This document shows positions 1-5,805 of a stretch of 5,886 nt of DNA, piece by piece (the stretch's first letter is position 1; each line of letters begins with the position of its first letter). The translations under genes and the position numbers were made by a program. The notes under the pieces were generated by a model. The model did not search any database. It saw nothing but the letters and a program-made list of their open reading frames with translations, and was not told the DNA's origin. Origin of the DNA: VYFG01 sp022827325 (GTDB lineage: Bacteria > Pseudomonadota > Gammaproteobacteria > Arenicellales > Poriferihabitantaceae); contig JAJDTE010000193.1 in the NCBI GenBank assembly GCA_022827325.1, forward strand, positions 1 through 5,886. Direction: 5' to 3'.

Positions 1-262
1 GGCGTTTGCGGGGGGCTTGACGGTGAGCGGCGGGACGACGTTCCGGTGGACGGACTACGAGGGCAACTGGTTTCCCTTCACGGACGGGGAGTCCCGGGAG
101 GACCTGCTTCGGAGCTACCGGGTGAGCGGACACCACCGTGCGATCTCGTGGCGGGGATTCAGTCCGAAGGTGTCGCTGGTGTTCGAGGAGCGCGAAAGCA
201 ACGCGCAGCTGCACGACTATGAACGCACGTTCGGTGAGCTGACCCTGGTCCGGGTGTTCTAG
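1..262 (+). CDS. Surface lipoprotein assembly modifier (Slam/DUF560), C-terminal fragment
   Basis: This is the 3' end of a gene that starts outside the window. The frame is open from base 2 to the TAG at 260-262 and gives 86 residues. The segment alternates short amphipathic strands. It contains an RGFSPKVSLVFEERESNAQLHDYER stretch split by turns, in which the GF-P and SN...Y-R pattern matches how I remember Slam (DUF560) barrels ending. The last residue is Phe (LTLVRVF), as expected of an outer-membrane barrel recognised by the BAM machinery. Known Slam proteins have a periplasmic TPR-like N-terminus and a 14-strand barrel, and they move lipoproteins to the cell surface. Only the last four or so strands are visible here. 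The next gene downstream on the same strand encodes a lipidated protease, which would be a plausible client. A TTG at 17 is in frame but is internal to the gene. Another barrel family is possible, so I am fairly but not fully sure. Confidence 0.72.
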   Translation, partial: AFAGGLTVSGGTTFRWTDYEGNWFPFTDGESREDLLRSYRVSGHHRAISWRGFSPKVSLVFEERESNAQLHDYERTFGELTLVRVF

Positions 263-317
263 GGAACCGGCCGGGAACGGCAGACAGGATTCGCCGGTTA
301 CAGTCCCAGGGATGCCA

Positions 318-345
318 TCCGGGACAGCCTTTCATGCTGTCCGGA
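318..345. other. Inverted repeat between the Slam and protease genes
   Basis: The arms are 318-328 and 336-345 (TCCGG-ACAGC against GCTGTCCGGA, with one bulged G on the left), and the loop is 7 nt. It begins 56 nt after the Slam stop codon. No T-run follows it, so it is at best a weak or Rho-assisted terminator. It also lies immediately upstream of the possible -10 box at 355-360, so it could instead be an operator-like element. Confidence 0.3.
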
Positions 346-354
346 AGACGGGGG

Positions 355-360
355 TACAAT
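355..360 (+). promoter_or_regulatory. Possible sigma-70 -10 box for the S8 protease gene
   Basis: The hexamer TACAAT matches TATAAT at five of six bases and sits in an otherwise GC-rich spacer. No convincing -35 element lies 16-18 bp upstream, where the hairpin arm falls. A transcript would start near 367 and carry a leader of about 65 nt to the ATG at 433. It would exclude the in-frame ATG at 334, which supports the later start. Confidence 0.3.
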
Positions 361-432
361 CTTTTGCATGCTGCCCGTGGATCAAGTACCGTTGCGTCGT
401 CGCCCAATGCCTGGCCACCGCCCGATACCGTC

Positions 433-2766
433 ATGAAGAACTATCCGCGCCCGGTCTCCGGTGCTTCAATTCACGCGGGCGCGCTGCTCCTCGCTTCCTT
501 CACCCTCCTGGCGGGGTGCGGTGGCGGTGGTGGCGAAGGGGGAAAGACCTGTGTCGACACGGCCCAGGGTTGCCTGGAGAAGGAAGCGTACAACGCCGCG
601 GTCCTGGATGCTGCCGAAGAGATACGGACGTCCCCGGGCTTCGAGGACCGGTGGGGGCTGGAGGAAATCAGGCTGGCCGAAGCCTGGGGGCATCTGCGGA
701 CGGTCCGGGGTTCCGACCGGCCCGGCCTCGGCATCACCGTGGGCGTGCTCGATACCGGCATTGATCTTGACCATCCAACGTTTCAGGAAGGGGCTGCGGC
801 CGGCCTGGTGACCGAGGAGTTCCTTTCCGGCGCCACGGAAGAGACCGGTCGGGAGAGATTCTCCCACGGCACCGGCGTTGCCAGCATCATCGCGGGCAGG
901 GAGAACCCGGCCGGCAGATACCAGTTGACCGGCATCGTGCCCCACGCCGCGCTGAGAATGTTTGCCATCCCTCTCAACGAACCGCCTCCCCCGAAATTTG
1001 CCGTCAGGGCGGTTCCCCTCTCCAGCCTGGCCCGGCTGGACGAATCGGAAGCGGATCTCTTCCGGAAGGTCCTATCCCATGACCTGGACGTCCTGAACCT
1101 GAGCTTCGGGGTGATCGGTCCGATCGAGAACTACCAGGACGAGGCGGAGATCCGGGCGGCGCTGGGCAGGACGATCGGGGTGCTGGCCCAATCCGAACGG
1201 GAGAACAAGACGATTCTCGTATGGGCGGCCGGGAACAGCCATGGGCTGCTCTGCCGCCCGGGCACCGCCAGCTGTGTCGGTGCCGGTGAAAGAGACCGCC
1301 TCGGACGCCCGGCGGGCCTGCTTGACGCCAGTTCCCCCGCCCTGTTCTCGGGAGCGATGGCAAGAATCGAGGAGCTCCAGGATCACTCCGTGACCTCCGT
1401 GGCGACGGGGGAGGACGGGGTGATCGCCCCCTTTTCCAACCGCTGCGGAATTGCCGCCGACTGGTGCATCGCCGCACCGGGATTCCATGTGTGGGCCGCC
1501 TATTTCGGTCCGCACCAGGGTCGGGTTTTCCGGGGCTATGCACGCCTGTCCGGAACGTCGTTTTCGGCCCCGATGGTCTCCGGCGGACTCGCGCTGATGA
1601 AGCACTTCTTTCGTGACCAGCTCTCAAGCGAGGACCTGGTGGAGAGGCTTTTCGAGACCGCCGACAGCACCGGAATCTATGCAGACCGCTCCCTCTACGG
1701 ACATGGCATGATGGACCTCGATGCGGCGCTGTCGCCGTACGGCGAACCGACCGTCGTCCCGGGAGACGGCATCGGGGTGGCCGGGATGCCCCTTGGGGAA
1801 TCCAGCCTCCGGCCCGGCACGGCGTTCGGCGACGGCCCCGCAAGAGCGTTTTCCGGGCAGGAAATCGCGGCCTTCGACACGCTGGGGGCGCCGTTCTGGT
1901 ACGACCTCGGCCGCCTGGTGGTGCCATCGGACCGGCCGCTGCTCGATACCCAGCTTCGCGACTTCATGACGCCGCACCCTTCAGACCCAAGGGAAGTTGA
2001 CGCCGGATTGCGCGGCAACACGGCGCTGGCCGGTTTGCAGTTCGACATACGGCGGACACCGGCAAGGACGGGCAGCGGCCATGCCTTGCTCCCTGACGAT
2101 GCCGTCACCTTCACGGCCCGCCGGCTACGGGGCATCGAAACCACCGCCTTCACGACCGAAGGCGTCGGGGAGAACCCGCGGCCGGTTTCCGGCGCATCCA
2201 TCGCCTGGCGCCCCGAGAGCTCGCCCCTCGGCCTGCGGGCCGGCTGGCTCAACGAGCGCGGCAGCATGCTTTCCAGCACCGGACAGGGGGCATTCGGCAA
2301 CCTCACCGCCGACTCGGTCTTCGTCGGTTTCGATCTCAGTACCGAAACCGGGGGCTGGCAACTGGGAGGCGGCCCCGAATTCGGGATGGTCCGGCCGAGC
2401 ATGGACGAAGGAATCATCACCGGTCTCGAGCCCCTTGCGACCAGCGCCTTCGCATTCCATGCCTCCCGGCCCCTCGCCGGGGCCGGGACGTTGCAGGTTT
2501 CCCTTGCACAGCCGCTCAGGGTGGAGGCAGGCGATGCCGTCCTGTCCGTCCCGACGGGCCGCACCCGGGACGGCGGTATCCTGCGGCGGCAGTTCACCGC
2601 CGACCTGGCGCCCACGGGGAGGCAGATCGACCTGTCGGTGCGTTGGGAGCGGCCGCTCGGCGCCGGCTCCCTCCGGCTCGGAACCATCGCAACCCGCCAT
2701 GCCGGTCACGACGTGGAGTCCAGGCCGAGACTCTCCCTTCTCGCCGGATGGCACGCCTCGTTCTGA
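433..2766 (+). CDS. Lipidated subtilisin-like (S8) serine protease with C-terminal beta-barrel-like domain
   Basis: The product is a 777-residue exported serine protease. I chose the ATG at 433 because it gives a proper lipoprotein signal: a short basic start, a hydrophobic core at about 14-26, and the lipobox LAGC with Cys29 as the lipidated residue. An upstream in-frame ATG at 334 would add 33 non-signal-like residues. No clear Shine-Dalgarno precedes 433. A tether, GGGGGEGG, follows the Cys. The S8 domain spans about 70-433. Its triad is Asp107 (LDTGIDLDHP), His145 (SHGTGVAS) and Ser376 (SGTSFSAP), with oxyanion Asn268 (WAAGNS), all intact. Cys274/281 and Cys338/345 could form disulfides. 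A linker (434-528) leads to about 250 residues of alternating strands ending in RLSLLAGWHASF, a BAM-type terminal Phe. This architecture resembles lipidated autotransporter proteases such as NalP and SphB1. The gene lies directly after a Slam gene, so it may be a surface lipoprotein. Whether the C-terminal part is a 12-strand translocator or a Slam-client barrel cannot be settled by eye. Confidence 0.9.
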   Translation: MKNYPRPVSGASIHAGALLLASFTLLAGCGGGGGEGGKTCVDTAQGCLEKEAYNAAVLDAAEEIRTSPGFEDRWGLEEIRLAEAWGHLRTVRGSDRPGLGITVGVLDTGIDLDHPTFQEGAAAGLVTEEFLSGATEETGRERFSHGTGVASIIAGRENPAGRYQLTGIVPHAALRMFAIPLNEPPPPKFAVRAVPLSSLARLDESEADLFRKVLSHDLDVLNLSFGVIGPIENYQDEAEIRAALGRTIGVLAQSERENKTILVWAAGNSHGLLCRPGTASCVGAGERDRLGRPAGLLDASSPALFSGAMARIEELQDHSVTSVATGEDGVIAPFSNRCGIAADWCIAAPGFHVWAAYFGPHQGRVFRGYARLSGTSFSAPMVSGGLALMKHFFRDQLSSEDLVERLFETADSTGIYADRSLYGHGMMDLDAALSPYGEPTVVPGDGIGVAGMPLGESSLRPGTAFGDGPARAFSGQEIAAFDTLGAPFWYDLGRLVVPSDRPLLDTQLRDFMTPHPSDPREVDAGLRGNTALAGLQFDIRRTPARTGSGHALLPDDAVTFTARRLRGIETTAFTTEGVGENPRPVSGASIAWRPESSPLGLRAGWLNERGSMLSSTGQGAFGNLTADSVFVGFDLSTETGGWQLGGGPEFGMVRPSMDEGIITGLEPLATSAFAFHASRPLAGAGTLQVSLAQPLRVEAGDAVLSVPTGRTRDGGILRRQFTADLAPTGRQIDLSVRWERPLGAGSLRLGTIATRHAGHDVESRPRLSLLAGWHASF

Positions 2767-2799
2767 CCGGTTTTTCCCGAGTGTCCGCGTGAGCGGTTG

Positions 2800-2823
2800 C
2801 CGGGGAGCTTGCCCGATCCCCGG
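2800..2823. terminator. Inverted repeat in the convergent spacer, possible shared terminator
   Basis: The arms CCGGGGA (2800-2806) and TCCCCGG (2817-2823) pair perfectly over 7 bp around a 10-nt loop. The repeat lies between the protease stop at 2766 and the lptG stop at 2844, which face each other. That position suits a bidirectional terminator, but no T-run follows on either strand. The five Ts at 2771-2775 lie before the stem on the plus strand and read as A on the minus strand. Confidence 0.3.
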
Positions 2824-2843
2824 ACCCGGCCTGGCAGCGGGGC

Positions 2844-3902
2844 CTACCCGATCCGCCGCATCATGACCATGGCGAGAAGCAGAAACCCGGCAACGGGAAC
2901 CGTGGCGCCGAGGAAGGGGGAGATGCCGTTTGCCAGAACGACATAGCCGAATCCCTGGTTGACCGCGTAGAAGCCGAGGCCGAGCATGATGCCGATGAAC
3001 AGGCTTCGGCCGACGCCGCCGGAGCGGATGTTGACGAAGACGAAGGGGATGGCGAGCAGCACCATCAGGGCGGTGGACAGCGGCAGCATCAGCTTGCCCC
3101 AGTAGGCAAGCTCGAAGGGTTCCGTCTGCTGCTGGTTGGCGGCCAGGTGCCGGATGTAGTGCCTGACCTGCCAGAAGGAGAGCTGTTCCGGGCGGACCAG
3201 AAACACGGAAAGCACCCGGGGCGTGACCCTGGTCCGCCACCGGTCGCTTTGCGCCGCCATGGCTTCAACATGGCCTTCGGGGCCGATGCGGGTCTGCCGG
3301 ACGTCGCTGATGCGCCAGTGATCGTCCGCATACACCCCCTCCTCCGCGGCGACCATGGAGCGAAGGCGCCTTTCGTCGTCGAAGGTGAAGATCCTGATCC
3401 CAAGGAGCGTCAGATCCGGCAGCACCTCGCCGATATTCACGAAGGTCTGGGCATCGCGTATCCACAGCCCGAAGTCCCTCTTCTGCTGGATATCCTGCTG
3501 CAGCGCCCCGGCGCGGACGCGCTGGGCCTGGCGCTCGGTGACGGGCGTGACGATCTCCCCGATCAGCATTGCGGCGATGACGAACAGGACGCCCATTCTG
3601 AGCGCCGCCATGGTGATGCCGGCGATGGATACGCCGGTGGCCCGCATCACGACGAGCTCGGAATCAACAGCGAGTACGGACAGGCCGACCGTGGTGCCGA
3701 GCAGGGCCGCCATGGGAAAGAGTTCGTACACCATCCGCGGGACGGACAGCAGCACGAGCAGGGAGACCTGGGAGAAGCTGTAGTCGTCGTTGCCGATCTC
3801 CTCGATGAACTCGATCACGGCGAACAGTACCAGCAGCACCGCCATGGACACCATCGTGTGCCGGAGGATGGTGCGGCCGACATGGCGGTTGAGGATCTTC
3901 AT
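2844..3902 (-). CDS. lptG: LPS export ABC transporter permease LptG
   Basis: This 352-residue inner-membrane permease pairs with LptF and the ATPase LptB. The LptB2FG complex extracts LPS from the inner membrane and pushes it onto the LptC-LptA bridge. Six membrane segments are visible: about 15-34, 57-79, 98-118, 271-290, 300-322 and 330-349. They flank a periplasmic domain at about 120-269, which in the family is a beta-jellyroll. The cytoplasmic motif DSELVVMRATG (80-90) is the family's coupling-helix region, and PFVFVNIRSGGVGR (286-299) is also typical. Length is close to the usual value of about 360. The ATG at 3902 was chosen because MKILNRHVGR is the family's N-terminus. The frame stays open upstream, but only as antisense-like sequence within lptF. 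The start overlaps the lptF stop by 4 bp (ATGA), so translation is probably coupled. No strong Shine-Dalgarno is seen. The gene ends convergent with the protease gene. Confidence 0.95.
   Translation of the reverse strand: MKILNRHVGRTILRHTMVSMAVLLVLFAVIEFIEEIGNDDYSFSQVSLLVLLSVPRMVYELFPMAALLGTTVGLSVLAVDSELVVMRATGVSIAGITMAALRMGVLFVIAAMLIGEIVTPVTERQAQRVRAGALQQDIQQKRDFGLWIRDAQTFVNIGEVLPDLTLLGIRIFTFDDERRLRSMVAAEEGVYADDHWRISDVRQTRIGPEGHVEAMAAQSDRWRTRVTPRVLSVFLVRPEQLSFWQVRHYIRHLAANQQQTEPFELAYWGKLMLPLSTALMVLLAIPFVFVNIRSGGVGRSLFIGIMLGLGFYAVNQGFGYVVLANGISPFLGATVPVAGFLLLAMVMMRRIG
3899..3902 (-). promoter_or_regulatory. ATGA stop/start overlap coupling lptF to lptG
   Basis: On the minus strand the bases ATGA hold the lptG start (ATG, 3902-3900) and the lptF stop (TGA, 3901-3899). 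The best ribosome-site-like bases before the start (AAGG) are too close to it. Re-initiation by ribosomes finishing lptF is therefore the likely way lptG is translated, giving roughly equal amounts of the two permeases. Confidence 0.85.
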
Positions 3903-4999
3903 GCCTTCGGCCCCAGGTTCGCCGGCCAGGGCAGGAGAGGCTGGTTCCGGTTCCGCCGGTGAAACAGGCAGAGCGCGAGCGCCAGGAAACCGGCATGTAT
4001 GGCCCAGAGGGTCGAATAGGGCCCGGCCGCCCCCCGGTTGACCAGCGCCGCGGCAAAGCCCAGGCAATTGAAGTAGCCGAAATAGACCAGCAGCGCCATC
4101 AACATGCCGGGGAAGCGGGTCCCGCGACTGTGGATGGAGGAAAACGCCAGTGCGAAAAGCATCAGAACCGGCAGCATCGCCACCTTGGAAAGGCGCCAGT
4201 GGAACTGGCCCGCGGTCGCGGCATCGTCGCCGGCGAGAAGGTCCCGGGTTGCCCACGCCTTGGGCGGCAGGGCGGGATCGGCAACGGGTTTCCGATCGAG
4301 ACGCAGGCCGTAGCTTTCAAAATCCAGTACCCCGTATTCCGCTGCCCCGATCTTGCCCCGGTACTGGGTGCCTTCCTTGAGAACGAGGAAATCGCTGCCG
4401 GCGGCCTCGTCGAACGACCGTTCGCCCACTCCGGCCACCACGACGCTTTCCTCCTCGCCGTTGCCGTTGTAGACGAAGACATCATGAAAGGTGTTGGTGT
4501 CCCTGTCGTAACGCTCGACGAAGATCACCCCCCTGCCGCTCCGGGTCTCGGTGAACACTCCCGGCAGAAGGCCGGCGACGTCAGTGCGGTTCCGGTATTC
4601 ACGTTCCTTCCGGTGGGAGATTTCCACGGACATCGGGGACAGGTAGAGCGAGAGCAGCGCAACGACGGATCCCACCCCCAGGAACAGCATGAACGTCGGA
4701 CGGATGAACCTGCCCATGCTGATGCCGCAGGCACTGATCACCGTGAGTTCGTTGTCCCGGACCCATCGTCCCAGCACCATGAGCATGGCGATGTAGACGA
4801 CCAGGGGGACCATGATGTCCAGGTAGGTGATCGTCTTCAGCAGCACCAGCAGGGTCACGCCGCCGATCGGTATGTCGCCTTCCGCCGCCTGGCGAAGAAA
4901 ATACACGGCCCGGGTTGCCAGGAAAATCGAGAGAATGATGACAATGACCGCGCCGGCGGTCTGCAGCACCTCCCGGATGAAGGCCCGATGGATGATCAT
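3899..4999 (-). CDS. lptF: LPS export ABC transporter permease LptF
   Basis: This 366-residue inner-membrane permease is the partner of LptG in the LptB2FG LPS extractor. Length equals that usual for the family. Membrane segments are visible at about 12-32, 47-78, 101-121, 272-288, 297-320 and 329-346. A periplasmic domain at about 125-265 links the third and fourth. The motif RDNELTVISACGIS (81-94) is the cytoplasmic coupling region shared with LptG, and LSPMSVEISHRKE (120-132) begins the periplasmic part, as in other LptF proteins. The ATG at 4999 gives MIIHRAFIREVLQT, a normal LptF start, and no Shine-Dalgarno precedes it. A TAGAAT box ends 6 nt before the ATG, so the message may be leaderless. 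The gene is first in a two-gene operon. In many gammaproteobacteria a divergent pepA lies next to lptF. Here no pepA is visible, and a same-strand His-rich gene lies about 350 bp upstream instead. Confidence 0.95.
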   Translation of the reverse strand: MIIHRAFIREVLQTAGAVIVIILSIFLATRAVYFLRQAAEGDIPIGGVTLLVLLKTITYLDIMVPLVVYIAMLMVLGRWVRDNELTVISACGISMGRFIRPTFMLFLGVGSVVALLSLYLSPMSVEISHRKEREYRNRTDVAGLLPGVFTETRSGRGVIFVERYDRDTNTFHDVFVYNGNGEEESVVVAGVGERSFDEAAGSDFLVLKEGTQYRGKIGAAEYGVLDFESYGLRLDRKPVADPALPPKAWATRDLLAGDDAATAGQFHWRLSKVAMLPVLMLFALAFSSIHSRGTRFPGMLMALLVYFGYFNCLGFAAALVNRGAAGPYSTLWAIHAGFLALALCLFHRRNRNQPLLPWPANLGPKA

Positions 5000-5005
5000 G
5001 GGTGA

Positions 5006-5011
5006 ATTCTA
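5006..5011 (-). promoter_or_regulatory. lptF: Possible -10 box for lptFG
   Basis: Read on the minus strand, TAGAAT matches TATAAT at five of six bases and stands out in a GC-rich region. A start site about 7 nt downstream would fall on or next to the A of the lptF ATG at 4999. No recognisable -35 element lies 16-18 bp upstream, so the promoter is uncertain. Confidence 0.4.
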
Positions 5012-5068
5012 TCGCGAATGCCCGCGGCCGGCCTTCCTCCCGGCAAGAAGGACCCGGGAACGGAATCG

Positions 5069-5086
5069 GCCGGCCCCCGGGCCGGC
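5069..5086. repeat. Perfect 8-bp inverted repeat upstream of lptF
   Basis: GCCGGCCC (5069-5076) and GGGCCGGC (5079-5086) are exact reverse complements two bases apart. As a hairpin they give 7 GC pairs and a 4-nt loop. It lies 70-87 bp upstream of the lptF start. It could be an operator or a stem, or chance in GC-rich DNA. Confidence 0.4.
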
Positions 5087-5266
5087 ATCCCGCAATCGCG
5101 ATCAGGTCACGTTCCGGAAAACCGGACGCCGCACCGATGCCTGGCCGTCAACCGGAATTTGCTGGCCGACGAATCGAGAAGGCGCGTTGCCATTGCCCCG
5201 GGCGGCAGGACGAAGCCGGTATGGAACCGCCGGTTCATCCCAGCCGCTGTGTCAGCGCAGGCCGAA

Positions 5267-5283
5267 AGGCCCGCGACGGGCCT
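5267..5283 (-). terminator. Hairpin downstream of the His-rich gene, weak terminator candidate
   Basis: On the minus strand AGGCCCG and CGGGCCT form a perfect 7-bp stem around TCG, and the strand then runs TT before turning GC-rich. It begins 67 nt after the stop at 5351. An alternative fold on the plus strand, GGCC-GAAA-GGCC (5260-5271), and a wider 7-bp pair (5257-5263 with 5279-5285) use the same bases. The T-run is too short for a strong intrinsic terminator. Confidence 0.3.
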
Positions 5284-5291
5284 GCAGGGAC

Positions 5292-5313
5292 CGGGGGATT
5301 CAACGAACCCCCG
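5292..5313 (-). terminator. Second hairpin downstream of the His-rich gene
   Basis: The 6-bp stem CGGGGG (5292-5297) with CCCCCG (5308-5313) encloses a 10-nt loop, 37 nt after the His-rich gene stop. On the minus strand it recalls a tRNA T-arm (GGGGG-TTCG...AAT-CCCCC). However, the loop is 3 nt too long and no acceptor, D or anticodon arm surrounds it. No T-run follows, so any terminator role is weak. Confidence 0.25.
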
Positions 5314-5350
5314 AGCGCGGCCCGGAACAGTCAGGGCCCCGCCGGGTCGT

Positions 5351-5794
5351 TCAATGCACCCGGTGCCAGCCCCGACGGTCATGGGACGGGCGGCTGCCGT
5401 CCCTGCGGCGCTCGGCCCGCCAATGCCTTGTCCGGTGTGGTGGCCGGTGACGATAGCCATGGCGATGCCGCTTCCAGTGACGATGCTTGTTCCAGTGACG
5501 ATGGCCCTTCCAGTGGCGATGACCCCATCCGTGATGGCGGGGCGCATAACGATAGCGCCAGGACGGGTGGTAGGGGTCCGGCCGGTAATAGGTAACCCCC
5601 CGGTCATGCCATCCATCGATCTCCCCGACGATGATCCCGATGGTCAATGCCGCAAGGGCGCCGGCAAGCAGTCCCTCGGCGACGTCATTGGAATGCCGCC
5701 TGTGGTCGGCCGAGGCGCTTCCGGTCGCGACCAGAAGGCCCGATACCAGAAGCGGGGTGACAAGGCGGCGAATCATGGTCGGCTTTCGGTTCAT
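5351..5794 (-). CDS. Secreted histidine-rich repeat protein of unknown function
   Basis: I do not recognise this 147-residue protein. The ATG at 5794 was chosen for its Shine-Dalgarno GGAGG six bases upstream. It gives a clear signal peptide: basic residues to Arg10, a hydrophobic core at 11-24, and a probable cut after ASA at 27-29. The mature protein starts DHRRHS. It then has a glycine-spaced hydrophobic stretch (38-57, AEGLLAGALAALTIGIIVG), which could be a membrane helix or glycine zipper. An aromatic Tyr/Trp/Pro segment (66-85) follows, then a His/Arg/Trp tail. Residues 92-117 repeat HRHW or HRHG every six residues, with His at 92/94, 98/100, 104/106, 110/112 and 116. I count 20 His in all, 16 of them after residue 86, and no Cys. 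Metal binding in the periplasm or outside the cell is an inference from composition alone. The tail is also strongly positive and might bind LPS or another polyanion. The gene is upstream of and co-directional with lptFG but about 350 bp away, so probably not in the same operon. Confidence 0.8.
   Translation of the reverse strand: MNRKPTMIRRLVTPLLVSGLLVATGSASADHRRHSNDVAEGLLAGALAALTIGIIVGEIDGWHDRGVTYYRPDPYHPSWRYRYAPRHHGWGHRHWKGHRHWNKHRHWKRHRHGYRHRPPHRTRHWRAERRRDGSRPSHDRRGWHRVH
5454..5525. repeat. 18-bp tandem repeat encoding the His-Arg-His-Trp units
   Basis: Four 18-bp units start at 5454, 5472, 5490 and 5508. The last three share TTCCAGTGRCGATG on the plus strand, and the first is more diverged. 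The period equals six codons, so any change in copy number would keep the frame and alter only the number of His-Arg-His-Trp motifs. Near-identity of the middle units suggests recent duplication or slippage. Confidence 0.85.
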
Positions 5795-5800
5795 GATGAT

Positions 5801-5805
5801 CCTCC
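5801..5805 (-). promoter_or_regulatory. Ribosome binding site of the His-rich gene
   Basis: On the minus strand GGAGG lies six bases before the ATG at 5794. It selects this start over the upstream in-frame ATG at 5830 and over a Met six codons downstream. It is the only strong Shine-Dalgarno in the window. I see no convincing promoter in the remaining bases up to 5886. Confidence 0.8.

Larger units (their letters stand above)
5000..5350. other. Intergenic region of about 350 bp, no credible gene, rich in inverted repeats
   Basis: This gap lies between the lptF start and the stop of the His-rich gene, both on the minus strand. Open frames cross it on both strands, but none has a ribosome site, family likeness or sensible composition. 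It holds a possible lptF -10 box (5006-5011) and palindromes GGCCGGCC (5026-5033) and ATCGCGAT (5095-5102). It also has an 8-bp inverted repeat (5069-5086), TCCGG-AAAA-CCGGA (5113-5126), GAACC-GCC-GGTTC (5224-5236), CGCTG-TGT-CAGCG (5245-5257), and the hairpins at 5267-5283 and 5292-5313. GC-rich DNA makes such stems often, so not all need have a role. I see no tRNA. Confidence 0.6.

Noticed and set aside
334..432. Longer protease start at the ATG at 334
   Set aside because: It adds 33 residues that do not resemble a signal peptide and precedes the possible -10 box. The ATG at 433 gives a normal lipoprotein signal.
1695..3240. Long minus-strand frames opposite the protease and lptG (1695-2687, 2125-3240)
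   Set aside because: They are rich in Arg, Pro, Ser and Gly, have no domains, and overlap well-supported genes.
3903..4256. Longer lptG reading frame extending into lptF
   Set aside because: The extra residues have no family likeness, while the ATG at 3902 gives the typical LptG N-terminus and the ATGA overlap.
3959..5005. 348-codon plus-strand frame covering lptF
   Set aside because: It is antisense to a clear lptF gene, lacks a ribosome site and has the His/Gln/Asp/Gly-rich composition of an antisense shadow in GC-rich DNA.
5292..5313. tRNA T-arm look-alike on the minus strand
   Set aside because: The loop is 10 nt rather than 7 and no other tRNA arms can be built around it.
5454..5525. 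CRISPR-like array
   Set aside because: The 18-bp units are contiguous, with no unique spacers, and they code for protein.
5107..5616. 169-codon minus-strand frame overlapping the His-rich gene
   Set aside because: It is a frame-shifted reading of the 18-bp repeat with no ribosome site. The other frame has a signal peptide and a strong Shine-Dalgarno.
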